Positions 23,183 to 36,400 of a stretch of 64,000 nt of DNA are shown one piece after another. Made by a program: the position numbers and the translations under genes. Positions within the stretch are counted from its first letter, which is position 1. Every line of letters begins with the position of its first letter. The DNA is taken from positions 6,838,199 through 6,902,198 of the forward strand of contig NC_080713.1 in the NCBI RefSeq assembly GCF_019097595.1, in the 5' to 3' direction. The DNA comes from Hemibagrus wyckioides. Taxonomy: Eukaryota; Chordata; Actinopteri; Siluriformes; Bagridae. The notes below the pieces were generated by a model. That model worked only from the letters and a program-made list of their open reading frames with translations, ran no database searches and was not told the DNA's origin.

Positions 23183-23232
<50 letters not shown>
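23157..23232 (+). repeat. GA dinucleotide microsatellite
   Basis: A run of ga/gt ending 28 bases before the proposed ATG of GT92 member 3. It may lie in the 5' leader or promoter. Confidence 0.9.
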
Positions 23233-23235
<3 letters not shown>

Positions 23236-23259
23236 CTGTAGGAGCTTCACACTGGACAG

Positions 23260-24829
23260 ATGGGTGCTCGGACTGCAGCTTGCCACAGGTATTGGGCTTT
23301 AAAGCTATTTATCGTTGCTTATATTTATTTAAAAGTTTTTATTTAATTCTTCATATATTAGTATTTAAATATGTTTTAATCTTTATAGATAAATAATACT
23401 GGCTTGATGTAAACTGAAGTTTACGTTGAATGTGTTGGAAAAAAAATGGCACCAATTCCAATAACTAAACTAACTGAATTTCTTGTTAATATATCACAGG
23501 ACAGTAATTTCAAAGCTGTTTGTTTTTCCACGGATCCTTTTATTCCCTCTCATCCTTCTTGTGCCTATCTTCCTAATTGGAGTAATTAGCTTCAAGAATT
23601 CTAAGCCTATTTACAATTTCACAGACTGGAGAAGGAAGCTAATGGCATGTGGTGTACCAGTACAAACTGATCCGATCGTTAAAGTCAGCAATCTTAAAAC
23701 ATATATGGTCGGCTCCTACATAGAGCACCGCCAAGAAGTGAAAAAGATTCGTACGATTGCTATAGTGCATCGCAATGAAAGCACAGAGTATCACTGCTTG
23801 TTGTGCTGCAATGGAAAAATTGTGTCCATACCTGGTAATTACAGCATTCACTCTGACCACTTTGGGTTTGAATATGGCACTGCTGATATTATCTGCAAAG
23901 TACCAGAAATGTGTCCAACACCAACACATGTGGCTATCACTTCGCGATCAGTTAAACAGGATGGATCCTTGCAGGACATTCATGTCTTCCAACCTATTAG
24001 GAATCAACAGAAACAGGAAGTCTTTCCCTATGAATTCACAGTTTGCATTTCTACCATGTTTGATTATGTGAATGTGCTGCAGCTTGTGCAGGCCATGGAG
24101 ATGTTCAAGATACTTGGTGTCCAGAGGGTAGCTATTTACAAAACCAGCTGCCATCCTGTTACGCAGAAGATCCTGGATTACTACGTGAGGCAGAATCTTG
24201 TGGAGCTCATCCCATGGCATGTAGCTTCCTACATTAATGTGTCCAGAGGCTGGAATTCGACTCTGTCTTCAGGAGAGCTACACTACTTCGGACAAATTGC
24301 GGCACTTAATGACTGTGTGTATCGTTACATGTACCAGAGTCACTATGTAGCTCTTCATGATTTGGATGAATTCATTCTGCCTATTAACCTCAAAAACTGG
24401 ACAGAACTCCTGCCTGAATTGGAGAGGAAATACAGTCGGAAGGTGGGCTTTGAATTCGAGGCATATTTGTTTCCTCTTTCCATCAAAGATTTGAATCTAG
24501 ATTTACCATGCTCATGGAAGAAAGTTATGGGAGTCAACATCTTAGAACATGTTTTTAAGTTAAGCAATGACCCCAAAGTGTTCAATGATTTTAAAGTGAT
24601 TGTAAATCCTCGCTTAGTCTTTCGTACTACAGTGCATGGCTTTTTGCAGTCTGTGAATGATAGCATCAGGGTGGACCCTGAGATCGCACACATTTACCAC
24701 ATAAGGAAGGTTTTGAATGAAACCTTGTTAACTCGCTCCATCGTCCGAGACACACGTCTCAGGGACTATGCAGATATGCTGATCCCTGCTGTTTCTGAAG
24801 TGCTGCAGGAAGCACTGGACATTCTCTAA
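23260..24829 (+). CDS. GT92-family (DUF23) glycosyltransferase, member 3, two exons
   Basis: Proposed exons are 23260-23288 and 23500-24829, joined to give 452 residues. Exon 1 starts at ATG 23260 (MGARTAACH) and ends in AG before gtattg. Exon 2 follows an acceptor (atatcacag). The junction keeps frame exactly: two bases from exon 1 plus one from exon 2. Residues about 17-42 are a hydrophobic signal anchor (FVFPRILLFPLILLVPIFLI), as expected for a Golgi type II enzyme. The catalytic domain follows with HRNES-type N-glycan sites, a CCNG motif, HSDHFGFEYGTAD, CPTPTHVAITS, YEFTVC, GELHYFGQIAALNDC and DLDEFILP (about residue 297). Stop TAA is at 24827-24829. Family knowledge suggests galactose transfer to a glycan; donor and acceptor cannot be read from sequence. 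Exon 1 is inference from phase and splice signals. Confidence 0.85.
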
Positions 24830-25269
24830 ATGTCTCTAATGTCAGTGCCTCAGGAAAATGTTTATGACGGAGGATTTTAAGCAGAGATGTTGAGGGAAAT
24901 GTTTAAAGTGTTTAACTTGTTTCATGGAATCACTTGGTAACATTAATTGTGCCCCATGTCAGGCCATTTTACATAAATATTTTCTAATAAAAGCACAACC
25001 ACAATTTAGACTTGAAGAAGATTCCAGTAATCTTATACCACTTCCTCATACGTACACAATTCCTTTAACATCACAATACTACATTTGGTATCTAAATACT
25101 GCTTATTTAGTCACCATTTCAAGCCATTTACATCATTCAAATAGGAAGTTTGGGCACAATGCAAACTCCATGAGAAAATCATGGCTCTCGTCTCAAGAAG
25201 CTGCAGGGTGTTCAAGATTTTCTTAAACAAATGTTTCTCATAGTGTGTGGACTATATGTCTGCAAAAAC

Positions 25270-25490
25270 TGAACTTTACAGGGATGGGAAAGCTCAATGG
25301 TTATGCTGTTGGACTGCTGAACAGACAGTGGTGAGTTCAAATCCCAGAGCCACCAAGCTGCCGCTGTTGAACAAAACCATTATAGCAAACCAATTTGATA
25401 CTAGATTATTTGATTTGAATTATATTGTTAGATTAATGTCTATGATACTAAGAATTTCCCATAGATTGGCTAAATAAATTCTATCTACCT
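25270..25490 (+). repeat. tRNA-derived SINE-like sequence
   Basis: It has a tRNA-like head with box A-like aaagctcaatggttatgctg and box B-like gagttcaaatccc, followed by gccaccaagctgccgctgttg. The unrelated tail ends at aaataaattctatctacctac. It resembles the SINE at 32045-32280 in organisation and in the gccaccaagctgcc block. Confidence 0.6.
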
Positions 25491-27490
25491 ACTTACTCCA
25501 AACACAGAATGGTGACAAGCCAACAAAAAAACATCAGGTTCAGTAGGTGGAAATGTGTTGTTGAAAAGAGAGATCAGAGGCAATAATAATTTGTGCTGAC
25601 AGGGTTAAGAAGATAAATCATCTTAGAAAGCACAATATATGGAATCTTGAGAGATGGGTTACAGCAGAATATTATAGCGGGTTCCACTCCTGTTAGCTAA
25701 GACCAGGAATTCTAGCCTACAGTGGGAACAGTATCAGCAAAACTAGACATTTGAGGACTGGACAAACATTGCCTGGCCTTTGTATCTTTCTTACACGTTC
25801 TGTGAGTGTTTAACTCTAGATTTCCTGTCAGCACAGACATTTCCGGCCATTCTCCTCTGACCTCTCTCATGACTCATTATTAGATCACTTTTTACCATTC
25901 TGTGAAACTCTAGGCATAGATATCTACTACTTGCTGTGATACAACTACTTTGCATGGAAATCCGAGAAGATTAGCAAAAAACAGTCCCTGAGCTGAGATC
26001 ACACAGATCTCCATTCTGAGGGTTGATGTTAATCATTAACTATAGTTCATGACCTGGATTTGCATGATTTTCTGCATTGCAACGGACAGTAACATTTCAC
26101 TGGATAGCTAGTCACGTGGGCATTTTTTTTCCCCCTCACATCCTCTTATTAAAGGTTTTCTTTAAACATGCTTCTATACTTTTAATAGATCTTTTGAGAT
26201 CTTGGTGAGGAACAAGTAGGAAATGCTGAAATGCTTTCTAAAAGAGACTTCCATGACCGTGCTAAAAAATAAGTGTTCCAAACCGTGCCTTGAATTCACA
26301 TGAATTCATTTGGTGAGGTGTACCAGTATGTTTAATCTTATTGATACATTTCTATGCTAATTTCTGAGAGTTATAAAAATGTCTACTCTTTTTTTTTTTT
26401 TTTTTAGATAAAATAAGACAGGAAAAGAAAACAAAACAGTGGAAGAAGGTTATTATTACATTTTTGGTTCTGCAAAACCTAGCTGGAAATGTCAAGAAAC
26501 TTCCTGTCTTGTGCAGGTAGCGAGGGAAGTCGTCACATGACCGGAAGTAGCCTGTTCGAGAAATAGCAACCGCTATTGTGAAAAACAATCAACTTCAGGG
26601 ATTAAGTCATCCTCACCTCAGACAATAATATATTGCCCTGTTGTACCTTATTTTTCAGCACACCCCAAAAATTTTATTGCTTAAAGGAAACCCAAATATC
26701 TCCATGACTGCCAAATTTTACGTTTTTTTTTTTTGTCTCTGCTCTCTTTCTCCTTTTCATATATGTTCATTTTGCATGCATGTATGAAGGCAGACATTTA
26801 TATTTTTTCCTACCAAATCCTAGGTTTAACCCAGTCTTCACCCGATATCCCGCTTCCCTGTAATTACAATCTGTTACAATCTCATTTCATAATATTTTAA
26901 GGAAAACAAGAGTAGAAATTTTGTCCTTGTTTTAATTACAAAGAGAGAGAGAGAGTCAGGCTTTTGTTTGCCGAACCATCTGAATCAGTCATTTAAAGTA
27001 CTTTTCAGCAGTTACATAGACATATTTTGCTTTTTTTTTTTTAAAATCAGTAGCAGAGAAAAGCATATACATACACAAATACAAATGGAGACAGTCGAAA
27101 ACAAAAAAGACAGGCATTTGGTGTTAACAGTTACCTGGGTATTGGAGTAAACTGTGCAGACTGGCTCAAATATACGTTCTCAGCCTGTACTTCAAGTGTT
27201 CACATTGTTTTAAAAAATATGAATCAAATAATTGCACTCGACATCATACAAAAAGAAAAACACATAAAAAGCAAATAGTCCATTTTACAAGTGTACATGT
27301 GGAAAATAAGTGACCTATCACAGCAACTGTTGTACTGCGAGCCTTCACAATGCTTGTTCATTTGTTTGCACCTGTGCAAATGGATCCTTGCTTTGAGTCT
27401 CTTTTGAGGATGACCGACCGAGTGTTTCAGTCATGGCTGTAGTGGTTGTGTCCTTCATTATCAATGCTCGCTGCCGTGTATATCCACTCC
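25491..27490. other. Convergent intergenic region with probable yif1b 3' UTR
   Basis: No coding exon is seen. A minus-strand AATAAA at 26673-26678 (plus strand tttatt), about 815 bases past the yif1b stop, is a plausible polyadenylation signal. If so, 26650-27490 is yif1b 3' UTR. T-runs lie at 26389-26406 and 26721-26733. GT92 member 3 points toward this region from the other side. Confidence 0.45.
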
Positions 27491-30400
27491 TTACCTAATC
27501 AGGTGGAAAGTTAGCCAGTACATGAACACGGGCTGTGCTGCAGCAATGGCCATGGTTAAGTACATACGCAGCTGATTCTTGGCTCCTCGGACCAGAACGC
27601 CCTCTGCAGCCGCCTCGGACAGGATCTTTAACCTCAGTGTTCGGATCTACAACGCACACAGATGGTTCAATAAAGCAGACGGTAGTGTCTTTGAGCCCAA
27701 AATGAACATTGATGCAGCTATTTGAAGTCATGGAATATGACTTCAAGTTTATTTTAAGAAAATGGAATGGTTGTTCTTGTGCAATGTACACTGCCAGTAA
27801 CAGCTAACTTAGTGAGTTATTGTTGGGATTAGAATAATATTAAGTGCAAAACTTTGGCTATATTTAAGCAAAATTCTCAGACTCGAGGAAGTCTGTTGTT
27901 GCCTTTAACCATGTCTAGTTATCCTAAGGTATACGTCTGTACAATACTTTGTCATCCATGAAAATATCTTTTAACACAAAGGAGGAGGTTGTAGACTTGG
28001 ACAAATCAGGTAATGGTTATAAAAACAATATATAAATTAAAAACCCCACTAAGCCCATATCTGAAATTGTGTGAGCACACTATCCCAGTCCACATGCATG
28101 GTGAAGAGGATTGTTAGGGAGAAACAAAGAGCCCTTACATTTAGCTGATAATTATAACCATCAGGAAGCAGTAAACACCACTTTCAAAAGCAGAATACAA
28201 TTTTTTCCCCCCAATGCAAGTTAGACACCACCAGGTAATTGGCAAATAAGCTTCTTAACTGTTATTCTCTGAAAAGTCATCAAGTTATGCAATAAGTAAT
28301 TGTAAAAACATTCAGCTGACAGTTTAACAGTATTCATTTCATGTAAGTGACGTGAATGTGCATGGCAAAATATAGCTGTTCGGTCTGACTACAGTGGAAT
28401 AGTGAGAAAGTTAACAAAAGCTGCACGTCATCTTTTAAAGTAATAAACTGTCTATAAGCCTGTCAATAACTGAGCATGTGTCACCTCAGGACTTGTTAAC
28501 AGTCTGTCAAATCTTCAAATGTTCATATTCTGAACAATAAAATGTAACAGATAAGTGAAAAAATTGCCATTTAGTCTAATGTACATATTTTAAAAGATGA
28601 TCTATATCTGTCTGGTTATTCACAGTAACCTTAAATTATTACTTCACAAATTTGATTCATATTAATGAATTCTAACCATGCTCTGTTGAACTAGGTAGAA
28701 ATCGAGTGGGCTGCATCAATGCATCTTTCAAGGTAGTGTGAAACTGGGTGGAACTTAGCAGGGTTTCCAAGGCACCATTCTGTCTATCAGAGCATATTTT
28801 TGAGCGCCAGCTTGTCTCAGAATACACTCATGTTAAAATGCAAATCTCCTATGAAAAATGAATGTCTGATTGCTGTGTCTTATGGTAAATTGACTCTGTG
28901 TAACATGCAAGACCTTATTTCATGTGATAAGAATTAAAAAATTTTTTTTTTTAAATGCTTAGCGTTATTAAAAACGCATCGTATTTTTGATGCACATCGA
29001 CCTGTACAGTTTCCGTAAACATCTCAAAGCAAAGCATGTTCAAAGTACTATATTGCCAAAAGTATTCGCTCACCTGCCTTGACTCGCATATGAACTTAAG
29101 TGACATCCCATTCCTAATCCATAGGGTTCAATATGACGTCGGTCCACCCTTTGCAGCTATAACACCTTTAACTCTTCTGAGAAGGCTTTCCACAAGGTTT
29201 AGGAGTGTGTTTATGGGAATTTTTGACCACTCTTCATTCATTCATTTTGACCAGTCACACACTGATGTTGGACGAGAAGGCCTGGCTCTCAGTCTCCGCT
29301 CTAATTCATCCCAAAGGTGTTCTATCGGGTTGAGGTCAGGACTCTGTGCAGGCCAGTCAAGTTCATCCACACCAGACTCTGTCATCCATGTCTTTATGGA
29401 CCTTGCTTTGTGCACTGGTGCACAGTCATGTTGGAAGAGGAAGGGGCCAGCTCCAAACTGTTCCCACAAAGTTGGGAGCATGGAATTGTCCAAAATGTCT
29501 TGGTATGCTGAAGCATTCAGAGTTCCTTTCACTGGAACTAAGGGGCCAAGCCCAGCTCCTGAAAAACAACCCCACACCATAATCCCCCCTCCACCAAACT
29601 TTACACTTGGCACAATGCAGTCAGACAAGTACCGTTCTCCTGGCAACCGCCAAACCCAGACTCGTCCATCAGATTGCCAGATGGAGAAGCGCGATTCGTC
29701 ACTCCAGAGAACGCGTCTCCACTGCTCTAGAGTCCAGTGGCGGCGTGCTTTACACCACTGCATCCGACGCTTTGCATTGCACTTGGTGATGTATGGCTTG
29801 GATGCAGCTGCTCGGCCATGGAAACCCATTCCATGAAGCTCTCTGCGCACTGTTCTTGAGCTAATCTGAAGGCCACATGAAGTTTGGAGGTCTGTAGCGA
29901 TTGACTCTGCAGAAAGTTGGCGACGTCTTCACACTATGCGCCTCAGCATCCGCTGACCCCGCTCCGTCAGTTTACGTGGCCTACCACTTCGTGGCTGAGT
30001 TGCTGTCGTTCCCAAACACTTCCACGTTCTTATAATACAGCTGACAGTTGACTGTGGAATATTTAGGAGCGAGGAAATTTCACGACTGGATTTGTTGCAC
30101 AGGTGGCATCCTATCACAGTTCCACGCTGGAATTCACTGAGCTCCTGAGAGCGACCCATTCTTTCACAAATGTTTGTAAAAACAGTCTGCATGCCTAGGT
30201 GCTTGATTTTATACACCTGTGACCATGGAAGTGATTGGAACACCTGATTCTGATTATTTGGATGGGTGAGCGAATACTATAGTGTATGTGGTGGTACTGT
30301 GAGTATAAGGGTTATTCCAACAGAATAAAGCACTGATAAGAACTGATAAGATTAATCATTTTATGTCAACATAGCCTAAATTCGATGGATTTACATGGTC

Positions 30401-33400
30401 ATTTCCCTGCCAGCAGTCCTAAAAACAAAATAACAACGTGATTTTTCACACCTGACATCATCATTAATGATCAAACCATGTGGATGGGAAAATAAAACTT
30501 AAAAGCCTGATCTCATCAGCAAATACGATTAAACTAGTATTGGGCACTTACCGTAAAGACAAAAATAGAAGCACAGCACCAGAATAGTGAGAGATAATAT
30601 CCTGTCTTTCCAAACAGGAGCCCAGCCAACACTCCTACTATCATCCTATGGAGAGAAGAAATGATTACAGCAAACACTATTACTAGCTTCAGAGAGATTT
30701 CCAAGATATGTTAGATTACATATTTTTTTATTTAACATTACATTATACAAGACCATTGCAACTCAAGCTTAAAGGATTAAATCATTCTGAATGACTTATT
30801 TTTTATTTACAATTTTACATCTTCAGTGTCAACACAAATGAGAGTTAGCCCTGGATTCATCTATACTTAAAGACAGCAATGCAACAACACTTTAGACCTT
30901 TCCAGCTTTCTCACCTTATTTGTGCACTCAGTTTACAACCTTCAACATTCATTCTAATACTACAGTCAGCATCACCATGTCGTCAACATCTTATACACTA
31001 GACAAGCCTCTTAAGTAACACAGTGCAACACTGCTCCATTGCTAGTCGCGAGTCGAACATTTGTTGTCCCCAACACTTTTAAATAGAATTTCTCATCAAG
31101 ATGATAGAATTGTCAGTGGAAGTGAAAAAACAAGCTTTGTTTTTAGGAGTCAGCAATGAATCCTGTCCATTATCTCTTGTGTTTGAGATTTGATATTTTT
31201 TTTTCTCTTTCTGTTAAATGCCGAAAAACCTTAAAAGCTGCACACTACTGCTAATGTCTCATGGACAAAAATTAAAACCGGAACAGAAACAAACAAATTA
31301 GAGCCGAAATAGTACGGACAAGCATATTTAGGGTGAATGGCAACAAGTTAGAATGTGGAAGTGAAAACCTGTGTAATGGGAGTAGCTCACTTTCAGTTAC
31401 AGATTTCATTTCTTAGTAATATCTCTTCTTATAAAGGTGGCGTAGCAACGTTTTCAGACACATTTCGATAGCTAAAAATGCTGAATGAGACACACAGGCA
31501 TGTCAGCGTTCAGAAAGCTTTGGGAATTACTCATACTTAACGGTTGTCAACAATAAAATAGCTGTGTCTAGGATGTAATAAGCATATTTAAAGTACACAA
31601 GTGTCAGAAACCTGTCAGGAACTAAATCATTTTATTCAACCACCTTACCCAACATATTTGTATCCAGAAAATGCCACAAGATCAATAGTGGTGAGGTCTG
31701 TGTTCACCGTGACCAAGTAAAGGCTGAGGAGAACGGCAAGAACTTCTATAATGAGCCATATCAGGGCTGAGCTAGCCTGCATCCCCAAGATCTCAGGGGA
31801 GAAGCTGAAACATAGAATGAGAGATTCAATAATATAAATCAACAGAGCTGTATAAATATTGTGTAGATTAAATCAGATCTCTTACCACATGAATCACAAA
31901 AATAAATAAAAACAAATAAAATGTATGATGTGTCATTAAAAATTGTTTACGTTGGCAAATCACTGAAGTATATGATAAATAAAACACTATGGGTTATAAA
32001 ATAAATCAACATCAGGGTAACAACTACTGTGCTTTGTGTCATAATACCAGGGCAGTGGTGGCTCAAGTGGTTAAGGCTCTGGGTTGTTGCCCAATCAGGA
32101 GTTCAAGCCCCAGCACCGCCAAATTGCCACAGTTGGGCCCTTGAGCAAGGCCCTAAACGCCCTCAAGGGGCGCTGTATCATGGCTGACCCTGTGCTCTGA
32201 CCCCAAGGATGGGATATGCAAAGAAAAGAATTTCACTGTGCTGTAATGTATATGTGACAAATAAAGGCAAATTATTATTATATCATTAATAATTCTATAT
32301 TTTCTTATCAGCACACCGTGTTATGTTTAATTCCTTAAATAGAAATCAGTCTGGATAAAAGATGTCTCAGATGTTTCCAACGCCCCACAGGTTTGAAGAG
32401 GAAATGTGTCTTGTGTCTTTAAATAGAGTGTTCCCTCTGACTCCTTTACTTGTCACATATGCATTACATGGTGAAATTCTTAGCTCCGTATATCCCAACT
32501 TCTTAGGAAGTTAGGACCCAAATGCAGGATCAGCAATAGCAATGCAACCCTTGAAGAGACTTAAGGGTCTTGCTTAAGGGCTCACCAATGTCATATGAAG
32601 GCTTAATCTTCTGATCAGTAACCCAAAACCACCACAGCCCTGGTGCATAAGGATCTATGACAAGAGTGTAAAAGTGTAGAGAAAACCTTACCGGTTCTGA
32701 GTACCCAGGGCCAGGCCTGCGACCAGGACATATGTAATAAAAGCCATTGCTGGAATGATAAGGGGATAAGATTAGACACACAGCATGCATACCATGGACA
32801 AAGTAGGTATGTTTGCATGCAAGTAATAATCTGACTGGTGGTTTAAATTGAGTTGAAGTATATTCTGTTAAGACTGACAAAGCAAAACAAGGAAAGTGAC
32901 TGATAAAATTTGGTATTTGATTACTTCTCCTTTTGCCTTAATACACTATATTTTCCAAAAGTTTTGGGACACCCCTCCAAATCATTGAATTCAGGTGTTG
33001 GGCTCGGCCCCTTAGTTCCAGTGAAAGGAACTCTTAATGCTTCAGCATACCAAGACATTTTAGACAAGTTCATGCTCCAAACTTTGTGGGAACAGTTTGG
33101 GGATGACCCCTTCCTGTTCCAACATGACTGCACACCAGTGCACAAAGCAAGGTCCATAAAGACATGGATGAGCGAATTTGGTGTGGAGGAACTTGACTGG
33201 CCTGCACAGAGTCCTGACCACAACCCGACAGAACATAGGATGAACAAGAAGAGAACTAGAAGCCAGGCCAAAACTGGGACGTCTGTTTTTATATACACAT
33301 GAATGTAATATGGAGTTGACCCATCCTTTGCAGCTTCAATTCTTCTGGGAAGACTTTCCACAAGGTTTAAGAGTGTTTATGGGAATTTTTGACCATTCCT

Positions 33401-36400
33401 CTAGAAGAGCATTTGTGAGGTGAGGCACTGATGTAGGATGAGAAGGTCTGGCTCACAGTCTCCACACTAATTCATCCCTAAGGTGTTCTATCAGGTTGAG
33501 GTCAGGACTCTGTGCAGGCCAGTCAAGTTCCTCCACACCAAACTCACTCATCCATGTCTTTATGGACCTTGCTTTGTGCACTGGTGAACAGTCATGTTGG
33601 AACAGGAAGAGGTCAACCCCAAACTGTTCCCACAAAGTTAGGAGGATGACATTGTCCAAAATTGTCTTTGTATGAAGCTGAAGCATTAAAAGGTGCTTTC
33701 ACTGGAACTAAGGGGCCAAGCCCAACCCCTGAATTCAATGATTTGGAGGGGTTGTCCTAAACCTTTTGGCAATATAGTGTATAAGCATCAGCCCTGTCTA
33801 GAAAAGAGGCCACCAGTGTATTGAGCTTCTCCTAATTGTAAACCTCTCTTCCACTGATTGGAGGCCTTTCGGCTAGAGTTTGTGACATATTTTGGAACCA
33901 ACTACTGTTCCCAACAATCCTAGAAGTCTGGTATGAGACTGAACAGCAAAGGGTCCCATGGTTTGATTGTTTGACACCCTTCAGTCATCATCTAATCAAG
34001 GCAGAAGTGTCATCTGACTATTCATTTGTGCAACAATACTCCATTAGTTCCAATTTTTAAACATTGTTTAAACGACCATTAAATGAAAGAGATTTTCAGG
34101 AGTTTATGGTGCATAAGAATCCAACACAACCTGTATCCTGACAAGCAAAGGAATAAATAAACCACGTTGCATACATCTAAATCATTTGCAATAATACTTA
34201 ATGTAAAACAAAACATTTTTGATGTATCAACCTACTGGGTGATTTGTTGTGATATATATAGATTACTTACCGGGAATGTACAGGTCCGGAGCATTGACAT
34301 CAAAGCGTGGAGCTACTGGAGTTTCCTGCCGGTAACTCACTTCCCAGTTCTGTAACAAAAGCAATGATGACACACCAAAGCCCCAGAGTCACCAAACACA
34401 CACAGTTAACTGTAGGCACTTAACCTTATTATGTCACACAAAGCAGAACTTACTGCTTTTGTGAAAATGCATTTAGTTAAAAGCATAGTTAAGCCAATTT
34501 AAGACGATGTTAGAACAACAGGAAAAAAAGCTTACGTCCCTGGTGATAAACTATATGGCCAAAAGTATGTGGACATTTGCCCCTCAACCAGTATGCGCTA
34601 TTTGAACATCCCATTCTGTTATATTATACAGCAGTCATTTGGTGTCCAATCCACTAATTGTATTCATTGAGCAGTGTTCCAAGAGAGTTATATTTAATAT
34701 AAGCATACTTGGTTTCACTGAGTCAATTAGGCTGCTAGTCAGCATAGTTCTAATACTAATTGACTTGAAATGAAAGCGGCAGCAACACAACATTATGCAG
34801 GTGGTCATAATGTTATGGCTGATCAGGGTGCATATATGTATATATAGAGAGAGAGATAGATGAGAGAATTATAGTATATAAATAGAGTAGTGTTATAGTA
34901 GAGTTAGTGCTCAATTTGCTCAACACAAATATAAAAAAAAGGCAAATAAGCAGCAAACTTGGTGCCTGTGTGGCATGCGGATGGTCGTGCACAGGGTATA
35001 ACTCACTTTCTTGGAGCACATCTGTTTACATAGCCCCTTCATCTGCCAGGTGGCAGGTGCAAATATGTGCAGTTTTACATAGCACATAAGGAACACATCA
35101 GTCGTACCTCATGCATATAGGGGAAAACCAGCAGTCCCAGCTTCTTGCCAACATACACGGTGTCCACAGCAAAATAGTATTTCAGTTTGGAGATGGGGAT
35201 AAAACGGTCAAGCTGTGAATTTAGAAAGAGTTTACGTGTCAAGCAATCTGGAAAATAAATCATATCAGATCTGACATTTTTCTTCCTTTAAAGACAAAGT
35301 TGCTATCTGCACTATTACACATGATCATGTGCTGTGTCAGCAACACTGCATGCAAAATCACAAGTATTTCAGTTCTGCAATAAATACTTAGAGGGATTTT
35401 AACATTTACGTCCTTCCCAAAAAGCCATGGTTATTTGTGTTGTTGTATTTCTGATCCTACTTATACTGGAAATATAGTTTAGAAATATAGAAATATAGCT
35501 ATAGTATCATTTCACAAGAACAAGCTGAAGGATTTTGGTGTTAATCAGCAAGCAAATGTTTCTCTGTTAAATAAATAAAGATGAAAATAACCATATTATT
35601 TATTAAACACATTAATACAATACATGCCTTGATTAAGAAAGCGACATCTTGCATTTTGTGAGACATTAACGGTATACTTCTCCTAATTTTAGTTGTTTGT
35701 GGCTGTACTTTATATCTACTATTACATCTTTTTTTAGGATTGATAGTCTATTTCATTTTCATGTTATTTTTAAATGATTTGGTTCTATTTTCCAACACAT
35801 ATAAAACACATAAGTTTAAACCACATTAGGATAATGTGGCAGGATAAAGCAGTTACTGAGTGAATGAATGTGGCAAAAGCATCTTGGTGCCTCCAATATG
35901 CTCCCATATTTATTAACGTGGCCTTTCATTGTCACATGAACTTATATGCTGCTTGCAGGACATGATTAGGTAAAGTAGCCTGTTTTATATTGAAGTGGGG
36001 TGATATTACAAGCAAACATCCAGAAAACTGAGTTTGTGAACTGTAACCCTAAACCCTGAAGACATATTTCAAGAAACAGAAACCCAAGCTCAATTTTGGA
36101 TTATGTGCAGCCATAAAAAAAAACAAAAAAAACCCCACTCCATTCATTTCTGGACCACATAAGCAAATTAAAACAAATAGAACCTTACATTTTTATCCAT
36201 CATTTGTTTGCCCTGGCTTGCAAGGCTGCTCCCATATGCCATAGCAAGATTGGACATGGGATCTGACAAGATGGCATGTCCTGCGTAGTCCATCCCTCCT
36301 TTGTTTATGTTGCCAGGTCCAGAGTTGTGTTGACCAGCACTGGTGTCATCAAAAAGCTGACGGGATTCACCAGAGTCTGAGCCAGGACTCCTCATCCTCG

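Noticed and set aside
23086..23396. Open frames rich in Ser-Leu or Arg-Glu beside GT92 member 3
   Set aside because: Translation of the GA microsatellite; only the short proposed exon at 23260-23288 is supported by phase.
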